This document shows positions 37,401-46,014 of a DNA stretch of 64,000 nt, in pieces; position 1 is the first letter of the stretch, and each line of letters opens with the position of its first letter. The notes under the pieces are model-generated. The model had not been told where the DNA came from and ran no database searches. It saw only the letters and a program-made list of their open reading frames with translations. The stretch lies in assembly GCA_963776505.1 (NCBI GenBank), contig CAVZNH010000037.1, forward strand, positions 16,111 to 80,110, in the 5' to 3' direction. Source of the DNA: JAMXLO01 sp963776505 (lineage in GTDB: Bacteria > Pseudomonadota > Alphaproteobacteria > Acetobacterales > Acetobacteraceae). The position numbers and the translations under genes are program-made.

Positions 37401-37787
37401 TCAGCCGCCGATCGTCACGGTCTCGCATCCCGGACCGGTGATGGTTCCGCTGAGGCCCGGGATAGGGCCGACGCACTCCGCATGCTCGGTCATGTCGCCG
37501 ACGCGTGCCGCGGCCAGCTTGTTGATCGTCACCGTGGCGGAGCCCTTGCCGATGATGCCGGGGCCGCCAGGGATGCAGGCCGGGATGTCGCAGGGATCGG
37601 TGTTGTCGGACATCCGCGCCGCCGGCATGCCGCCGATCGTGACGTCGGGCGAGCCGCTGATGATCGGCAGCGGCATCGGCGGATGGGGCGTGGGGGTGGG
37701 CACCGGCGCGGCCGGATGCATGGGCGCGTGGCAGTGCGGTCCGTCCTGCAGAACCAGATCGCCGATGCGCGCGGCTGGTGGGCCCAT
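37401..37787 (-). CDS. PAAR-domain protein
   Basis: About 128 residues from ATG 37787 behind AAGGA (MGPPAARIGDLVLQDGPHCHAPMHPAAPVPTP). The PAAR repeats are clear: PAARIGD, PDVTIGGMPAARMSDNTDPCD, GSATVTINKLAAARVGDMTEH and ETVTIGG at the end. His and Cys residues (HCH, CDIPACIPGG, EHAECV) would hold the zinc at the tip. PAAR proteins cap the VgrG spike of T6SS and link effectors to it. No C-terminal toxin is fused, so cargo must be separate: the adjacent methyltransferase and the divergent Leu-rich protein are candidates. Confidence 0.9.
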   Translation of the reverse strand: MGPPAARIGDLVLQDGPHCHAPMHPAAPVPTPTPHPPMPLPIISGSPDVTIGGMPAARMSDNTDPCDIPACIPGGPGIIGKGSATVTINKLAAARVGDMTEHAECVGPIPGLSGTITGPGCETVTIGG

Positions 37788-37884
37788 GGTCTGCGTCCTT
37801 TCCCAAACAGATCGACGGTGCTGCCGATACAGGAACCACGCCGCGCCGGCTATGCGCGTACTCACTCGCTGAAGGGGATCTCAC

Positions 37885-38994
37885 ATGGGCTGCTTCTGCC
37901 ATAGCTTTCCGCCCGCCGGGCTGCTGCCGTCGCTGAACCTTTCGGCGAGCGTCGCGCTGCCTGGTGCAAACATCCCCCTGGGGCTATCGGCGTGGCTCAA
38001 TCTGCGCGGACTGCCGGCCTTGCCCTGGCAGCCGCTGCCCAACTGGCTCGGTCTGCCGCTGCCCAGCCTGCAACTGAACCTCCGCGCTGTGGCCACCATC
38101 TCGGCGCTGGCGCAGCTTCGCGCTCAGGTCCTGGCGCAGTTCGGCCTCGACCTGCTGATCCCAGGACAGGCGTTGATGTTCGCCCGCATCGTGGCCACGA
38201 TGAATGCGCGGCTCTCGGCGCTGGTGCATCTCAACTTCAACCCGCTGGCCTGGCTGCGGCTGGCAGGGCTGAACGCGGCGATCGATCAGATCAATCTCGC
38301 GCTGCAGCTTGGCCTGTTGGTGCCGACGCCCAGCCTGATGCTGTCGCTTAATCTGCCTGGCGGCATCCCGATGCCGCAATGGGCCGGCTTCCTCGCCCTG
38401 CTGCGCGCGCTGCTGCCGCTGATCGCCGCGGCGGCGAACCTGAACGTGAGCCTGACCGAGACTGCGCAGTTCTCGGCCGCCCTGCGAATACTCGCGCGGC
38501 TCTCATTGCCGGGACTGGTCGCGCCGCAGTTGATGGCGAGCCTGACCGCCGCACTGAATGCCGTCGCCAGTTTGCAGACGAGCCTCGGCGTCAGTCCGCT
38601 TCAGCTTGGCTTTCCCGCGATACAACTGCGCGTTTCGCTCAAGCTGAGCGCGCTGCTGGCGACGCTGTCCGCGCGATTCGGGCTGAACCTGAGCGGCGGT
38701 GGCGGCAGCCTGCTCGCCGCGCTGCTCGCGCTGCTGCCGAACCTGCCGTTTGTGCCGACGAGTTTTGCCACCAGTGCGTCGGTGCAGGCGGCGCTACAGA
38801 TGAGTGCGTTCGCCTCGCTGAACTGGCAGGTGCCGTTGTCGCTGCCGGTGATCGGGATCGGCCTGCCGACCTGCGCATTTGCCGCCTCGCTGAGTGCCGC
38901 GCTGGGGCTTCAGGCGGTGCTGTCGGCACCCTGCGTTCTGGGCTGCGATGCGGGGCACGTCATGCGTTCGCTGGCAACGGCCACGGCGGCATAG
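37885..38994 (+). CDS. Leu/Ala-rich hydrophobic protein, unrecognised, next to PAAR
   Basis: 369 residues from ATG 37885 with AAGGGG eight bases upstream. I do not recognise the family. The chain is extremely rich in Leu, Ala, Pro and Ser with almost no charged residues, and it contains recurring segments of the form LxLNLxx and ALLxLLPxL (SLNLSASVALPGANIPLGLSAWLNL; LLPLIAAAANLNVSLTETAQF; LLALLPNLPFVPTSF). The few Cys are at the ends (MGCFCHSF, PTCAFAA, PCVLGCDAGH). No ordinary signal peptide follows the start. Divergent from the PAAR gene with 97 bases between. Possible roles, all inferred: membrane-active T6SS effector, amphipathic structural protein, or adhesin. Confidence 0.6.
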   Translation: MGCFCHSFPPAGLLPSLNLSASVALPGANIPLGLSAWLNLRGLPALPWQPLPNWLGLPLPSLQLNLRAVATISALAQLRAQVLAQFGLDLLIPGQALMFARIVATMNARLSALVHLNFNPLAWLRLAGLNAAIDQINLALQLGLLVPTPSLMLSLNLPGGIPMPQWAGFLALLRALLPLIAAAANLNVSLTETAQFSAALRILARLSLPGLVAPQLMASLTAALNAVASLQTSLGVSPLQLGFPAIQLRVSLKLSALLATLSARFGLNLSGGGGSLLAALLALLPNLPFVPTSFATSASVQAALQMSAFASLNWQVPLSLPVIGIGLPTCAFAASLSAALGLQAVLSAPCVLGCDAGHVMRSLATATAA

Positions 38995-39445
38995 CGCGAT
39001 TTCGGTTTCCACGCCGATTATCTATTGTCTGATACCCATCCCTCAGAATGCCTGACCGGCGACGGTCCATTGGCGTTGGGCGATGGACGTGATCTTCCGA
39101 AGGCGCCGCAGCAAAGGTCGACGATGTCCTAGAAGCCTGTGAAAGTCAGGTTGGACAGCAAGTTCTGCCGCATGAACTGCCAGATGTTCTCCTGCACGTT
39201 CGGTTCCGGCGAGCGGGGCGCGGGCGACAGCAGTGAGATGTTGGTGGGTACAAGCAAGTGCTTGGCACCATGGGCTGCCTCATGACCCGAATCTCCGCTT
39301 CAGGGCGACCGAGGCGAACGGTTGAGATGCGTGGCCACCCTTGCTAGCTCGTTCAGCAATCCCGCCGAGCGGGCGAACAGAGTCGGTGCAGTCAAATCTG
39401 ACCGACCGCGCGATCAGGGGCGGAAACTTGCCGACGACTGCGGAA
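38995..39445. other. Non-coding stretch with decayed IS630 sequence
   Basis: About 450 bases without an intact gene. The minus strand at 39129-39290 holds a recognisable transposase end (see next entry). The rest shows no recognisable feature. Confidence 0.6.
39129..39290 (-). pseudogene. IS630-family transposase C-terminal remnant
   Basis: About 54 codons read GAKHLLVPTNISLLSP, then APRSPEPNVQENIWQFM, then RQNLLSNLTFTGF and a stop. This matches the end of IS630 transposases: the PPYSPELNPxENxWQ block that carries the catalytic Glu, and the LSNRxF segment after it. Everything upstream of the block is missing and no start codon is present. An old remnant beside the Leu-rich gene. Confidence 0.75.
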
Positions 39446-39940
39446 TCACTTTCGATCTCTTAACATAATCACGGAAGCATTGGCCATCACCGAGTTGTAG
39501 AATGCGAACAAGTCGTCCGGCTGCGTTTCGAAGACGTGGCTTCGCTCATCGGGCAGCACGACCCAGGGCTGTTTGCTCCGAGTCCAAAGATGCGCGGCTG
39601 GACGTAGCCAAGAGGTGTCGTCCAAGGTTCCGGCGCGCACGGCGCGAAATGTGTTGGGGTTCGGCGATCCAGGCTTTGCGCCGCTGCATATCCATGAGCC
39701 GCATTCTGGACATACCCACCTCGTCAAGTTGCGCCCGCTGTCGGCGGTGTGGAGCATTGCCCGTGGCTCAACGCCCGTCATATGGAAGGTCTGCGTATCT
39801 ACAATCATCCCGATGGAGAAGGCGCTGCTGGTAAAGCGCTGACAGTTAGTGCAGTGGCATATGTAAGTCATGCGCGGCGCCTGAGTGATCTCGTAGCGAA
39901 GCCTGCCGCACTGGCAGCCGCCGGTCTGAGGAAGTCTCAT
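39446..39940 (-). CDS. GFA / Mss4-like zinc protein (glutathione-dependent formaldehyde-activating family)
   Basis: About 164 residues from ATG 39940 (MRLPQTGGCQCGRLRYEI). Zinc-binding cysteines are in GGCQCG, CHCTNCQRFT and VCPECGSWI, the GFA/CENP-V pattern, with SSAFSIGMIV between. The family name comes from a proposed S-hydroxymethylglutathione synthase, but most members have no proven reaction. Stands alone between two remnants; transcription is toward the IS630 scar. An upstream in-frame start at 39958 is possible. Confidence 0.85.
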   Translation of the reverse strand: MRLPQTGGCQCGRLRYEITQAPRMTYICHCTNCQRFTSSAFSIGMIVDTQTFHMTGVEPRAMLHTADSGRNLTRWVCPECGSWICSGAKPGSPNPNTFRAVRAGTLDDTSWLRPAAHLWTRSKQPWVVLPDERSHVFETQPDDLFAFYNSVMANASVIMLRDRK

Positions 39941-40026
39941 CGAACTCTCCCCCGTCACTGACCTAAAATGACATTACCATAAGCCAGATTATGCGGGCCA
40001 GCGTAGGTTGAGCGGCGGTGCAACCC

Positions 40027-40406
40027 TCAAGCCTCTGGCAGCGAGAAAAACAGGGAGAGACCATCGCCGGAGCCCGTGATGCGCGTTGAATGCCCGGTGC
40101 CAGTTGTGTCCTCTCCCAAGATCACGCTGCCAGGCCCAAACCGGCGTATTCCACCGTCACCTGCTGTAATCTCTATCTCACCCTTAACAACCACACAGAG
40201 AAGCCGCCGGGGCACCGGGTGCATCGTGCCCCCTTCCAATCGGCCCCCCCGCCAATCCACGAGCAACGCTCGGTCAATATGAAGTCAGCGGCGTTCAGCG
40301 GCTCAGCAGGCGGCACAGCGAATCCCGGAAGCAGTTCGACAACAACATCCTCAAACCGCGACACGCCAGCGGCATCGGTGAATAGCCGTGTGTAGGTAGC
40401 GTGCAT
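40027..40406 (-). CDS. Cupin-domain protein, with one frameshift
   Basis: About 126 residues after correction. It starts MHATYTRLFTDAAGVSRFEDVVVELLPGFAVPP and, after a shift near 40275, continues LLVDWRGGRLEGGTMHPVPRRLLCVVVKGEIEITAGDGGIRRFGPGSVILGEDTTGTGHSTRI. The cupin barrel pattern (HPVPRR .. GEIEI .. GxxRxFGPGS .. GHS) is clear, and it may bind a metal through His. Unlike most shifts in the window, this one needs one added base. Function unknown. Confidence 0.75.
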
Positions 40407-40554
40407 GGTGACGTTTCCCTCGGTTCACCCCTTCATTCTGCACCGGCCATCCCGACTGCCATAATCGACATTATGACGTCGCCATCAGGTTGGGCCGGCT
40501 GGCCGGCTGCCTCAGACAATCGTCCTTACAGCCGGCCCACGCAGGCCACGATGG

Positions 40555-42012
40555 CTAGTGCGCAATCGCCTCCACTTCCAGCATCCTTGTGCGCGGCCCT
40601 AGCAGCCCAACCGACAGAATCACGACCGCCATGCACGCGGCGACGAACACGAATACGCCCGTGGCGCCGAAATCGCGCAGGAAGAACGCCACCAAGAACG
40701 GCGTCAGGATGCCGCTGAGCCTGCTCCACGAATACACGAACCCGACACCGCGGGCGCGTATTCGCGTCGGGTACAGCTCCGCCTGGTAGTTATGCAGCCC
40801 GAAGGAGAGCCACTGGGTCGACATTGCGAGGCAGGCGCCGAGAATTATCAGCGCTGACGTACTCTCCGCGTTCGCGAACAGGATGCCGAACACCGCGATC
40901 GCCAGGCACGACGCCGCGGAGTGCCATTTGCGTTCCAACTTGTCGGCGAACAGCATGATCAGCAGCGGGAATGCCACCGCGGCGATGTTGATGATCGTGC
41001 TGTATTTCAGGCTTTCGGTGATGTGGATGCCCTTGGCGATCAGCAGGGTAGGCGTCCATGCCACGAAACCGTAAAATCCAACGGTCTGGAAGAAGTTGAA
41101 CAGCATCAGCATGATCGTGCGCCGCAGGTAGCGCGGGCTGAAGATCTCCATGAGGCTGCCCTTGCGCGGGTCCTGGTAGTGCGGCTGCTCAGGCTCCGGC
41201 AGCGGCCGGCCGTAATCGGCAATGACGCGCGCCTCGATCCCGGACATGACGTGCTCGGCCTCCTCCATCCTGCCCTGCTGCGCAAGCCAGCGCGGGCTCT
41301 CGGGAAGGCCAAGTCGGATCCACCAGACGACGACAGCGGCGATCGAGCCGATCCACGCCACCCAGCGCCAGCCGTCGTAGCCGAACGGGTTGTTCGGGAT
41401 CAGCTGCCAGGATAGGAAATAGGAGACGAGGAAGGCAATCGCGCTCATCGCCTGCAGGAACGCGAACGCCGTGCCGCGGACCCGTTTGGGGACCAGCTCG
41501 GAAAGGTAGGCATCCACCGTGACGAGTTCGAGGCCGACGCCGAGCGCGCTGATGAACCGCCAGAGGTTGACGCCGTCGGCGGTGGTCTGCATGCCCATGA
41601 TCAGATTGGCGACACCGAACCAGATCAGCGAGTAGGTAAATACCGTGCGCCGGCCGAAGTGATCGGCGATGTACGACACGAACAGCGAGGCGACAAACAA
41701 TCCGGCGAACAGCGCCGCGACGAAGCTGGCGAAGCCGGTCATACCAAAAAAGCTGACAGTTGTCGGGGTGAAGATCTTGGCCTTGAACAGGCCCGGGCCC
41801 AATGCGCCGATGAGGCCAATTGCGTAGCCGTCGAAAAATCCGCCGAACGTGAGCAGTATTGCCATGATCCACAAGCTTCGTGTCATGGGAAGGCGGTCGA
41901 GCCGCGCGGTGAGCCTTTCCGCAGGGGTAACGGCCCGAGTAGAAAGTCCATCCTCAACGACGCTCGCCGACGGCGCATACGCTGCGAGCCCGGAGGTTGG
42001 TCGGCTGGCCAT
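40555..42012 (-). CDS. MFS transporter (sugar/acid type)
   Basis: 485 residues with about 12 membrane segments and the MFS signatures: YIADHFGRRTVFTYSL in loop 2-3, then TVDAYLSELVPKRVRGTAFAF before TM5, LPESPRWLAQQGRMEEAEHVM before the central loop, and QAELYPTRIRARGVGF in loop 10-11. These are the marks of the metabolite:H+ symporter / sugar porter families that import organic acids or sugars. Divergent from the small gene at 42288 across a 275-base gap. Substrate not evident. Confidence 0.9.
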   Translation of the reverse strand: MASRPTSGLAAYAPSASVVEDGLSTRAVTPAERLTARLDRLPMTRSLWIMAILLTFGGFFDGYAIGLIGALGPGLFKAKIFTPTTVSFFGMTGFASFVAALFAGLFVASLFVSYIADHFGRRTVFTYSLIWFGVANLIMGMQTTADGVNLWRFISALGVGLELVTVDAYLSELVPKRVRGTAFAFLQAMSAIAFLVSYFLSWQLIPNNPFGYDGWRWVAWIGSIAAVVVWWIRLGLPESPRWLAQQGRMEEAEHVMSGIEARVIADYGRPLPEPEQPHYQDPRKGSLMEIFSPRYLRRTIMLMLFNFFQTVGFYGFVAWTPTLLIAKGIHITESLKYSTIINIAAVAFPLLIMLFADKLERKWHSAASCLAIAVFGILFANAESTSALIILGACLAMSTQWLSFGLHNYQAELYPTRIRARGVGFVYSWSRLSGILTPFLVAFFLRDFGATGVFVFVAACMAVVILSVGLLGPRTRMLEVEAIAH

Positions 42013-42287
42013 TTGACGTTTCCCTTCTTGGTCTTGACGTTATCCGGACTCCCCGGCGACCGTGCCAACAGTAACGCGAGGACCGTTAGTCCGGTTGGGA
42101 GACTGCGCAGTCCTCATCCGGGTGTAAAGTGCGGCGCAGTGCTCCGATGGCGACAAAGGCGTTCCGCCCCTTCGGCGTTGTGTGGCGGATCAGTCTAGCT
42201 CGGGCTCAAATTTATCCGTCTTGCAGTTTTACAGCGCCGTGCTCGTAATGTAGTAGCCGATGGACTCACGACGCCGGATTGCCGGGC

Positions 42288-42839
42288 ATGAAATACAAAC
42301 ACACCCGGACAGGGATAACCCGGCAGGACCTGGCGCAGGACCGCGCCTTCTGGCGCAACCTTCTGGCGCGGCGTGCCAGCTCACGCGGGCTGCCGGCGCA
42401 TAGCGCGGGGGGTTACCGGAACCGTCGGTTCGCGATCATCCGCAACGCCGCGTGGATCACCTTGTACCGGGCGGCGCTCCCGTTTCCGCAAGTGGGCGTG
42501 TTCCTCCGCTGCGCCGGCCTTGCCGGCGAGGCTTTCTTCACGCTGGCTGATCGCGCCCGTCCGGAGATTGAGACGCTGCTCCGGACAGAGCTCGGTCCGA
42601 ACCTGGCGATGGAATGGGGCGCCTCCCACCACCCTGGGATGACCGATATTGCGGCGATCCTGCCCGCCCCGCTGCCCTGGAGCGACAGTGCGGCGGAACA
42701 GCATATTGCATGGATGCTTCGGGTCGGCGCCACATGGTGGAATTGTTTCGCGTCATTGGCAGAAGGTGAACAATACCTCCCCCGCGAATGGGAGAGGCAT
42801 GCTCCTGCAAAGGCCGGGCTCGGCGAGCGGAGCGGTTGA
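42288..42839 (+). CDS. Hypothetical protein, possibly DUF4268-like
   Basis: About 183 residues (MKYKHTRTGITRQDLAQDRAFWRNLLARRASS). The middle part (RNAAWITLYRAALPFPQVGVFLRCAGLAGEAFFTLADRARPEIETLLRTELGPNLAMEW) has the order of strands and helices of DUF4268-like domains: short strands, then a helix with IExxLG, then a Trp. The similarity is weak. The function is unknown. An ATG at 42279 is an alternative start. Confidence 0.5.
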   Translation: MKYKHTRTGITRQDLAQDRAFWRNLLARRASSRGLPAHSAGGYRNRRFAIIRNAAWITLYRAALPFPQVGVFLRCAGLAGEAFFTLADRARPEIETLLRTELGPNLAMEWGASHHPGMTDIAAILPAPLPWSDSAAEQHIAWMLRVGATWWNCFASLAEGEQYLPREWERHAPAKAGLGERSG

Positions 42840-42880
42840 GCCACGAAGCGGATCACGATACGCAATGCTTGGGCTGGAGT

Positions 42881-43594
42881 TTACGTTTCCAAAATACGCC
42901 GCCCCCCCTCAAGCAGTATGTCGCTGACCCCTGCGGACTTCATCACGTCCGCTTGCATCCTGCGTCCCGCCTGGTGGATGCGCCTCGTGATCTCCTGCGT
43001 CGCCCTCACGACTTCCGGATGGTCCAGCTGGCCGGGATAACCCAGGCTCTGCGCGAAGTCATTCGGCCCGATGCTGTAAAGATCGATACCGGGCACCGCG
43101 AGAATGGCGTCCAGGTTCTCCAGCACGGCAACGTCTTCCAGCAAAGCGCAAACCAGCATCTGTTCGTTCGCGTCGCGGTAGTACGCAGCCTTGTCCGGGA
43201 TGCCGGCATTGTAGTCGGTGCCGCGGTTGCCGCCGAATGAACGTTCACCCAACGGGCCGAAACAGCACGCCCGCACCAACTGGCGGGCGTCCGCCTCGGT
43301 GGCGATGTGGGGCCCCAGGATGCCCATGATTCCGCGGTCGAGATAGCGCAGGATGGTTGATGAGCCGATGTCGGGCACCCGGGCGAAGGTCGTCAGATGA
43401 TAGCGCTCGGCCGCCCGGCACAGGTCCTCGAGACGCTCCAGATCGAAGGGCCCGTGCTCACCGTCGATGAAGACGTAGTCAAAGTCGAGCTTCCCCAGAA
43501 TGTCGATCACCCATGGAGAGGGGAAGGTAAGGCCGTAGCCACACGCCTTGCGGCCGGCGCGCATGGCGGCCTTGATCCGGTTCGGTTGCTTCAT
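42881..43594 (-). CDS. HpcH/HpaI aldolase family protein
   Basis: About 237 residues from ATG 43594, behind a good AGGAGG. Visible are YVFIDGEHGPFDLERLEDLCRAAE (metal/substrate Glu and His), TFARVPDIGSSTILRYLDRGIMGILGPHIATEADARQLVRACC (catalytic Arg and substrate loop) and LLEDVAVLENLDAILAVPGIDLYSIGPNDFAQSLG (second metal acid). These enzymes cleave 4-hydroxy-2-oxo acids to pyruvate plus an aldehyde with a divalent metal. Single gene here; no meta-cleavage partner adjoins it. The upstream open frame to 43843 is not conserved. Confidence 0.9.
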   Translation of the reverse strand: MKQPNRIKAAMRAGRKACGYGLTFPSPWVIDILGKLDFDYVFIDGEHGPFDLERLEDLCRAAERYHLTTFARVPDIGSSTILRYLDRGIMGILGPHIATEADARQLVRACCFGPLGERSFGGNRGTDYNAGIPDKAAYYRDANEQMLVCALLEDVAVLENLDAILAVPGIDLYSIGPNDFAQSLGYPGQLDHPEVVRATQEITRRIHQAGRRMQADVMKSAGVSDILLEGGRRILET

Positions 43595-43963
43595 TGGACG
43601 TCCTCCTGTGTGCTGGCGTGCCGGAAGAATGGCGCATTGGCCTCGTGGCGTCATGCCCTCGGCATATTCGTTGCAGTGGCTGTTGGGTTGTAGGCAACGC
43701 GAAGCCTTATACCAATCCGCAGGTGGTGTGACTCTCGTGTGCTCGCGGATTTCCGAATTGGCGTAGGCGTGGTTTCCCACGAAGTCGGAGTCGGCGGAAT
43801 GAATTTGAGGGGCTTGTTGATAACGTTCTCCTCGCCTCACCATATTTCGGTGTCAGCAAAGAAGAAACGCTAGAGAACCATAAGGCCTTGCTACAAGCAT
43901 TCGCCGATTGATCTGAGGCAGTTGTTGACGAGGCAACTCCGGCGCGCGCAGCCTCTACCATCA
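43595..43963. other. Intergenic region with a short unassigned open frame
   Basis: No intact gene recognised. A plus-strand frame ending at 43914 reads NEFEGLVDNVLLASPYFGVS, then KEETLENHKALLQAFAD and a stop, which looks protein-like, but it lacks a start codon and is probably a remnant of a gene tail. The region separates the aldolase from the end of the T6SS genes. Confidence 0.4.
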
Positions 43964-44578
43964 TCACCCCTTCTTTTGCATCATCCGCTTCCAGTTCCCC
44001 GGAACCGCAGCGCCCAGCGTGCCGTCCGACGTCTGGGGTTTATACTGGACCTCCACGCCGCGGCAGATGAACTTGCACTTCTCCTTCACGACATCGCCAC
44101 TGTCCCAATCGACGCCGATCACCAGCACATCCTTGAAGTCGATGCGCAGGAATGCCCGACCGCTGGCGTCGGTGCCGGCAGCCTTGCGCTTGATCAGCGT
44201 TGCTGAGGTGAAGGACTGCGAATTGCAGCACATCTCGAACAGCAGCGGCGATGCCTGGTCCATCTGCCTGCTGAAGGTGAATGGCTCGAGATCGACCGGA
44301 TAGGCCTTCTGCTCGCCACGCAGCCAGTTGGTGAACCGCGTGCGGGGTGCATGCGCACTCGTGGCAGGCTTCAGCTTTTCGCCGAGTTTTTCCCCTGGCT
44401 TTTCACCGACAAATCATCGTCTTCCAGGCCGACGCCGAAATTGAACTCGTCGATCTCGAAGAACTTGCCGGTCTTGAAGTCATGCAGCAAGTCATCCTTC
44501 GAAATCGACGGTCGTCTGGCACTCCGCGTCAATGGCATCACTGCCCTTGACGAACTTCATCAGCAGATCGATCGACAC
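43964..44578 (-). CDS. hcp: T6SS tube protein Hcp, with two indels
   Basis: About 204 residues from GTG 44578 behind GGAGGAGG (MSIDLLMKFVKGSDAIDAECQ). After correcting an extra base near 44497 and one lost A in the A-run near 44388, the chain reads on through GKFFEIDEFNFGVGLEDDD, then FTNWLRGEQKAYPVDLEPFTFSRQMDQASPLLFEMCCNSQSFTSATLIKRKAAG. This is the Hcp1-like fold, whose hexameric rings stack into the secretion tube. Last gene of the minus-strand T6SS operon, 19 bases after tssC. Confidence 0.85.
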
Positions 44579-44597
44579 GATATCCTCCTCCAATTCG

Positions 44598-46006
44598 TCA
44601 TGCGGTGGGCAGGCGCGAGACGATGCGCAGCACCGCCGTCAGGCCTTCGAGTTGATAATGCGGGCGCAGGAAGAAGCGCGCCTCGTAATGGCCCGGACAG
44701 TCCGGCTTCTCCAGCAGCGTCACACGGGCGCTCACCAGCGGATGGGCGGCCTTCCACTCCTCGCTCGATCGATCCGGCGCGCCGTCGACGTAACCAAGCA
44801 GCCACTCCTGTAGCCACTTCGACAATTGCGCCTTGTCCATCGACGAGCCGACCTTGTCGCGCACCATGCATTTCAGGTAGTGCGCGAAGCGGCAGCACGC
44901 GAACAGGTAGGGCAGCCGCGCCGAGAGATTGGCGCTCGCCGTCGCTGCCGGGTCGTCGTACTGCCGCGGCATCTGCAGTGACTGAGCGCTGATGAACGCT
45001 GCCGTCCCGGTATGTTTGCGGTGGACGAGGGGGATCAGCCCGGCCTGTGCCAGTTCCGCCTCGCGCCGTTCACTCAGTGCGATCTCGGTCGAGCATTTCA
45101 CATCCACCGCGCCGTCGGCCGTGGGGAAACTCAGCATCGGAAGCCCCTCGACGATCCCGCCCGTGTCGACGCCCCGGATGCGCACGCACCAGCCGTACTG
45201 TTCGAAGGCGCGCGCGATGTTCGCCGCCATGGCATAGGCCGCGTTGGCCCACAGATGTCTGCTGCCGTCGGGACCATCCGTCTGCTCTTCGAAGTCGAAC
45301 GCCTCCACCGGATCGGTCCGCGCGCCGTACGGCAGCGCGCGCCAGGAAGCGCGGCATGCAGAGACCGAGATAGCGCGCATCCTCGCTCTCGCGCAGGCTG
45401 CGCCAGGCGGCGTATTCCGGGGTCAGGAAGATACGGGTCAGATCGCGCGGATTGGCGAGCTCGCCCCAGCTCTCCATCTGCATCACCGACGGCGCGGCAG
45501 CGGCGATGAACGGCGCATGCGCGGCGGCCGCGATCTGTGCCATGTCGCCCAGCAGCTGCACGTCCTGCGGGCCGTGATCGAACGCATAGTCGCCGATCAT
45601 CACGCCGAACGGCTCGCCGCCGAACTGGCCGTATTCCTCCTCGTAGACCTTCTTGAAGATCGGGCTCTGGTCCCACGCGGTGCCGCGGAACTTGCGCAGC
45701 GTGCGGCCAAGCTCCTGCTTCGAGATGTCCAGCACCTTGATCTTGTGCATGAAGCTGTTCTCGATGCCGCCGACCAGGAAGCTCAGACCGCGCCATGTCG
45801 CCTCCATCCGCTGGAAGTCCGCATGATGCAGGATCAGGTTCAACTGCTCGCTCAGCCGGCGATCGATCGCCGCGATCGCTGCCTCGATCGACGCGGCTCG
45901 GGATGCCGCCGCGCGCCGGTGCATGTTCGGCCAGCACGCGGCACGCGGTCTCGCTCAGCGAACCGACATCGCGTTCGAGCAGCGCGGTGAATTCGGTGTC
46001 CATCAT
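44598..46006 (-). CDS. tssC: T6SS contractile sheath large subunit TssC, with two frameshifts
   Basis: About 468 residues (MMDTEFTALLERDVGSLSETACRVLAE). Conserved sheath blocks: IDRRLSEQLNLILHHADFQRMEATWRGLSFLV, EEEYGQFGGEPFGVMIGDYAFDHGPQDVQLL, RLPYGARTDPVEAFDFEE, HLWANAAYAMAANIARAF and the C-terminal FFLRPHYQLEGLTAVLRIVSRLP. It pairs with a TssB protein to form the VipA/VipB-type contracting sheath. Extra bases near 45925 and 45336 split the frame. The N-terminus before the first sheath block is short. Nine bases downstream of vgrG and followed by hcp. No free-standing tssB is seen in the window. Confidence 0.88.
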
Positions 46007-46014
46007 CGCGCCGC

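Noticed and set aside
43707..43967. An 86-residue minus-strand open frame after the T6SS genes
   Set aside because: No ribosome-binding site, unusual composition, and it lies opposite a more protein-like plus-strand fragment.
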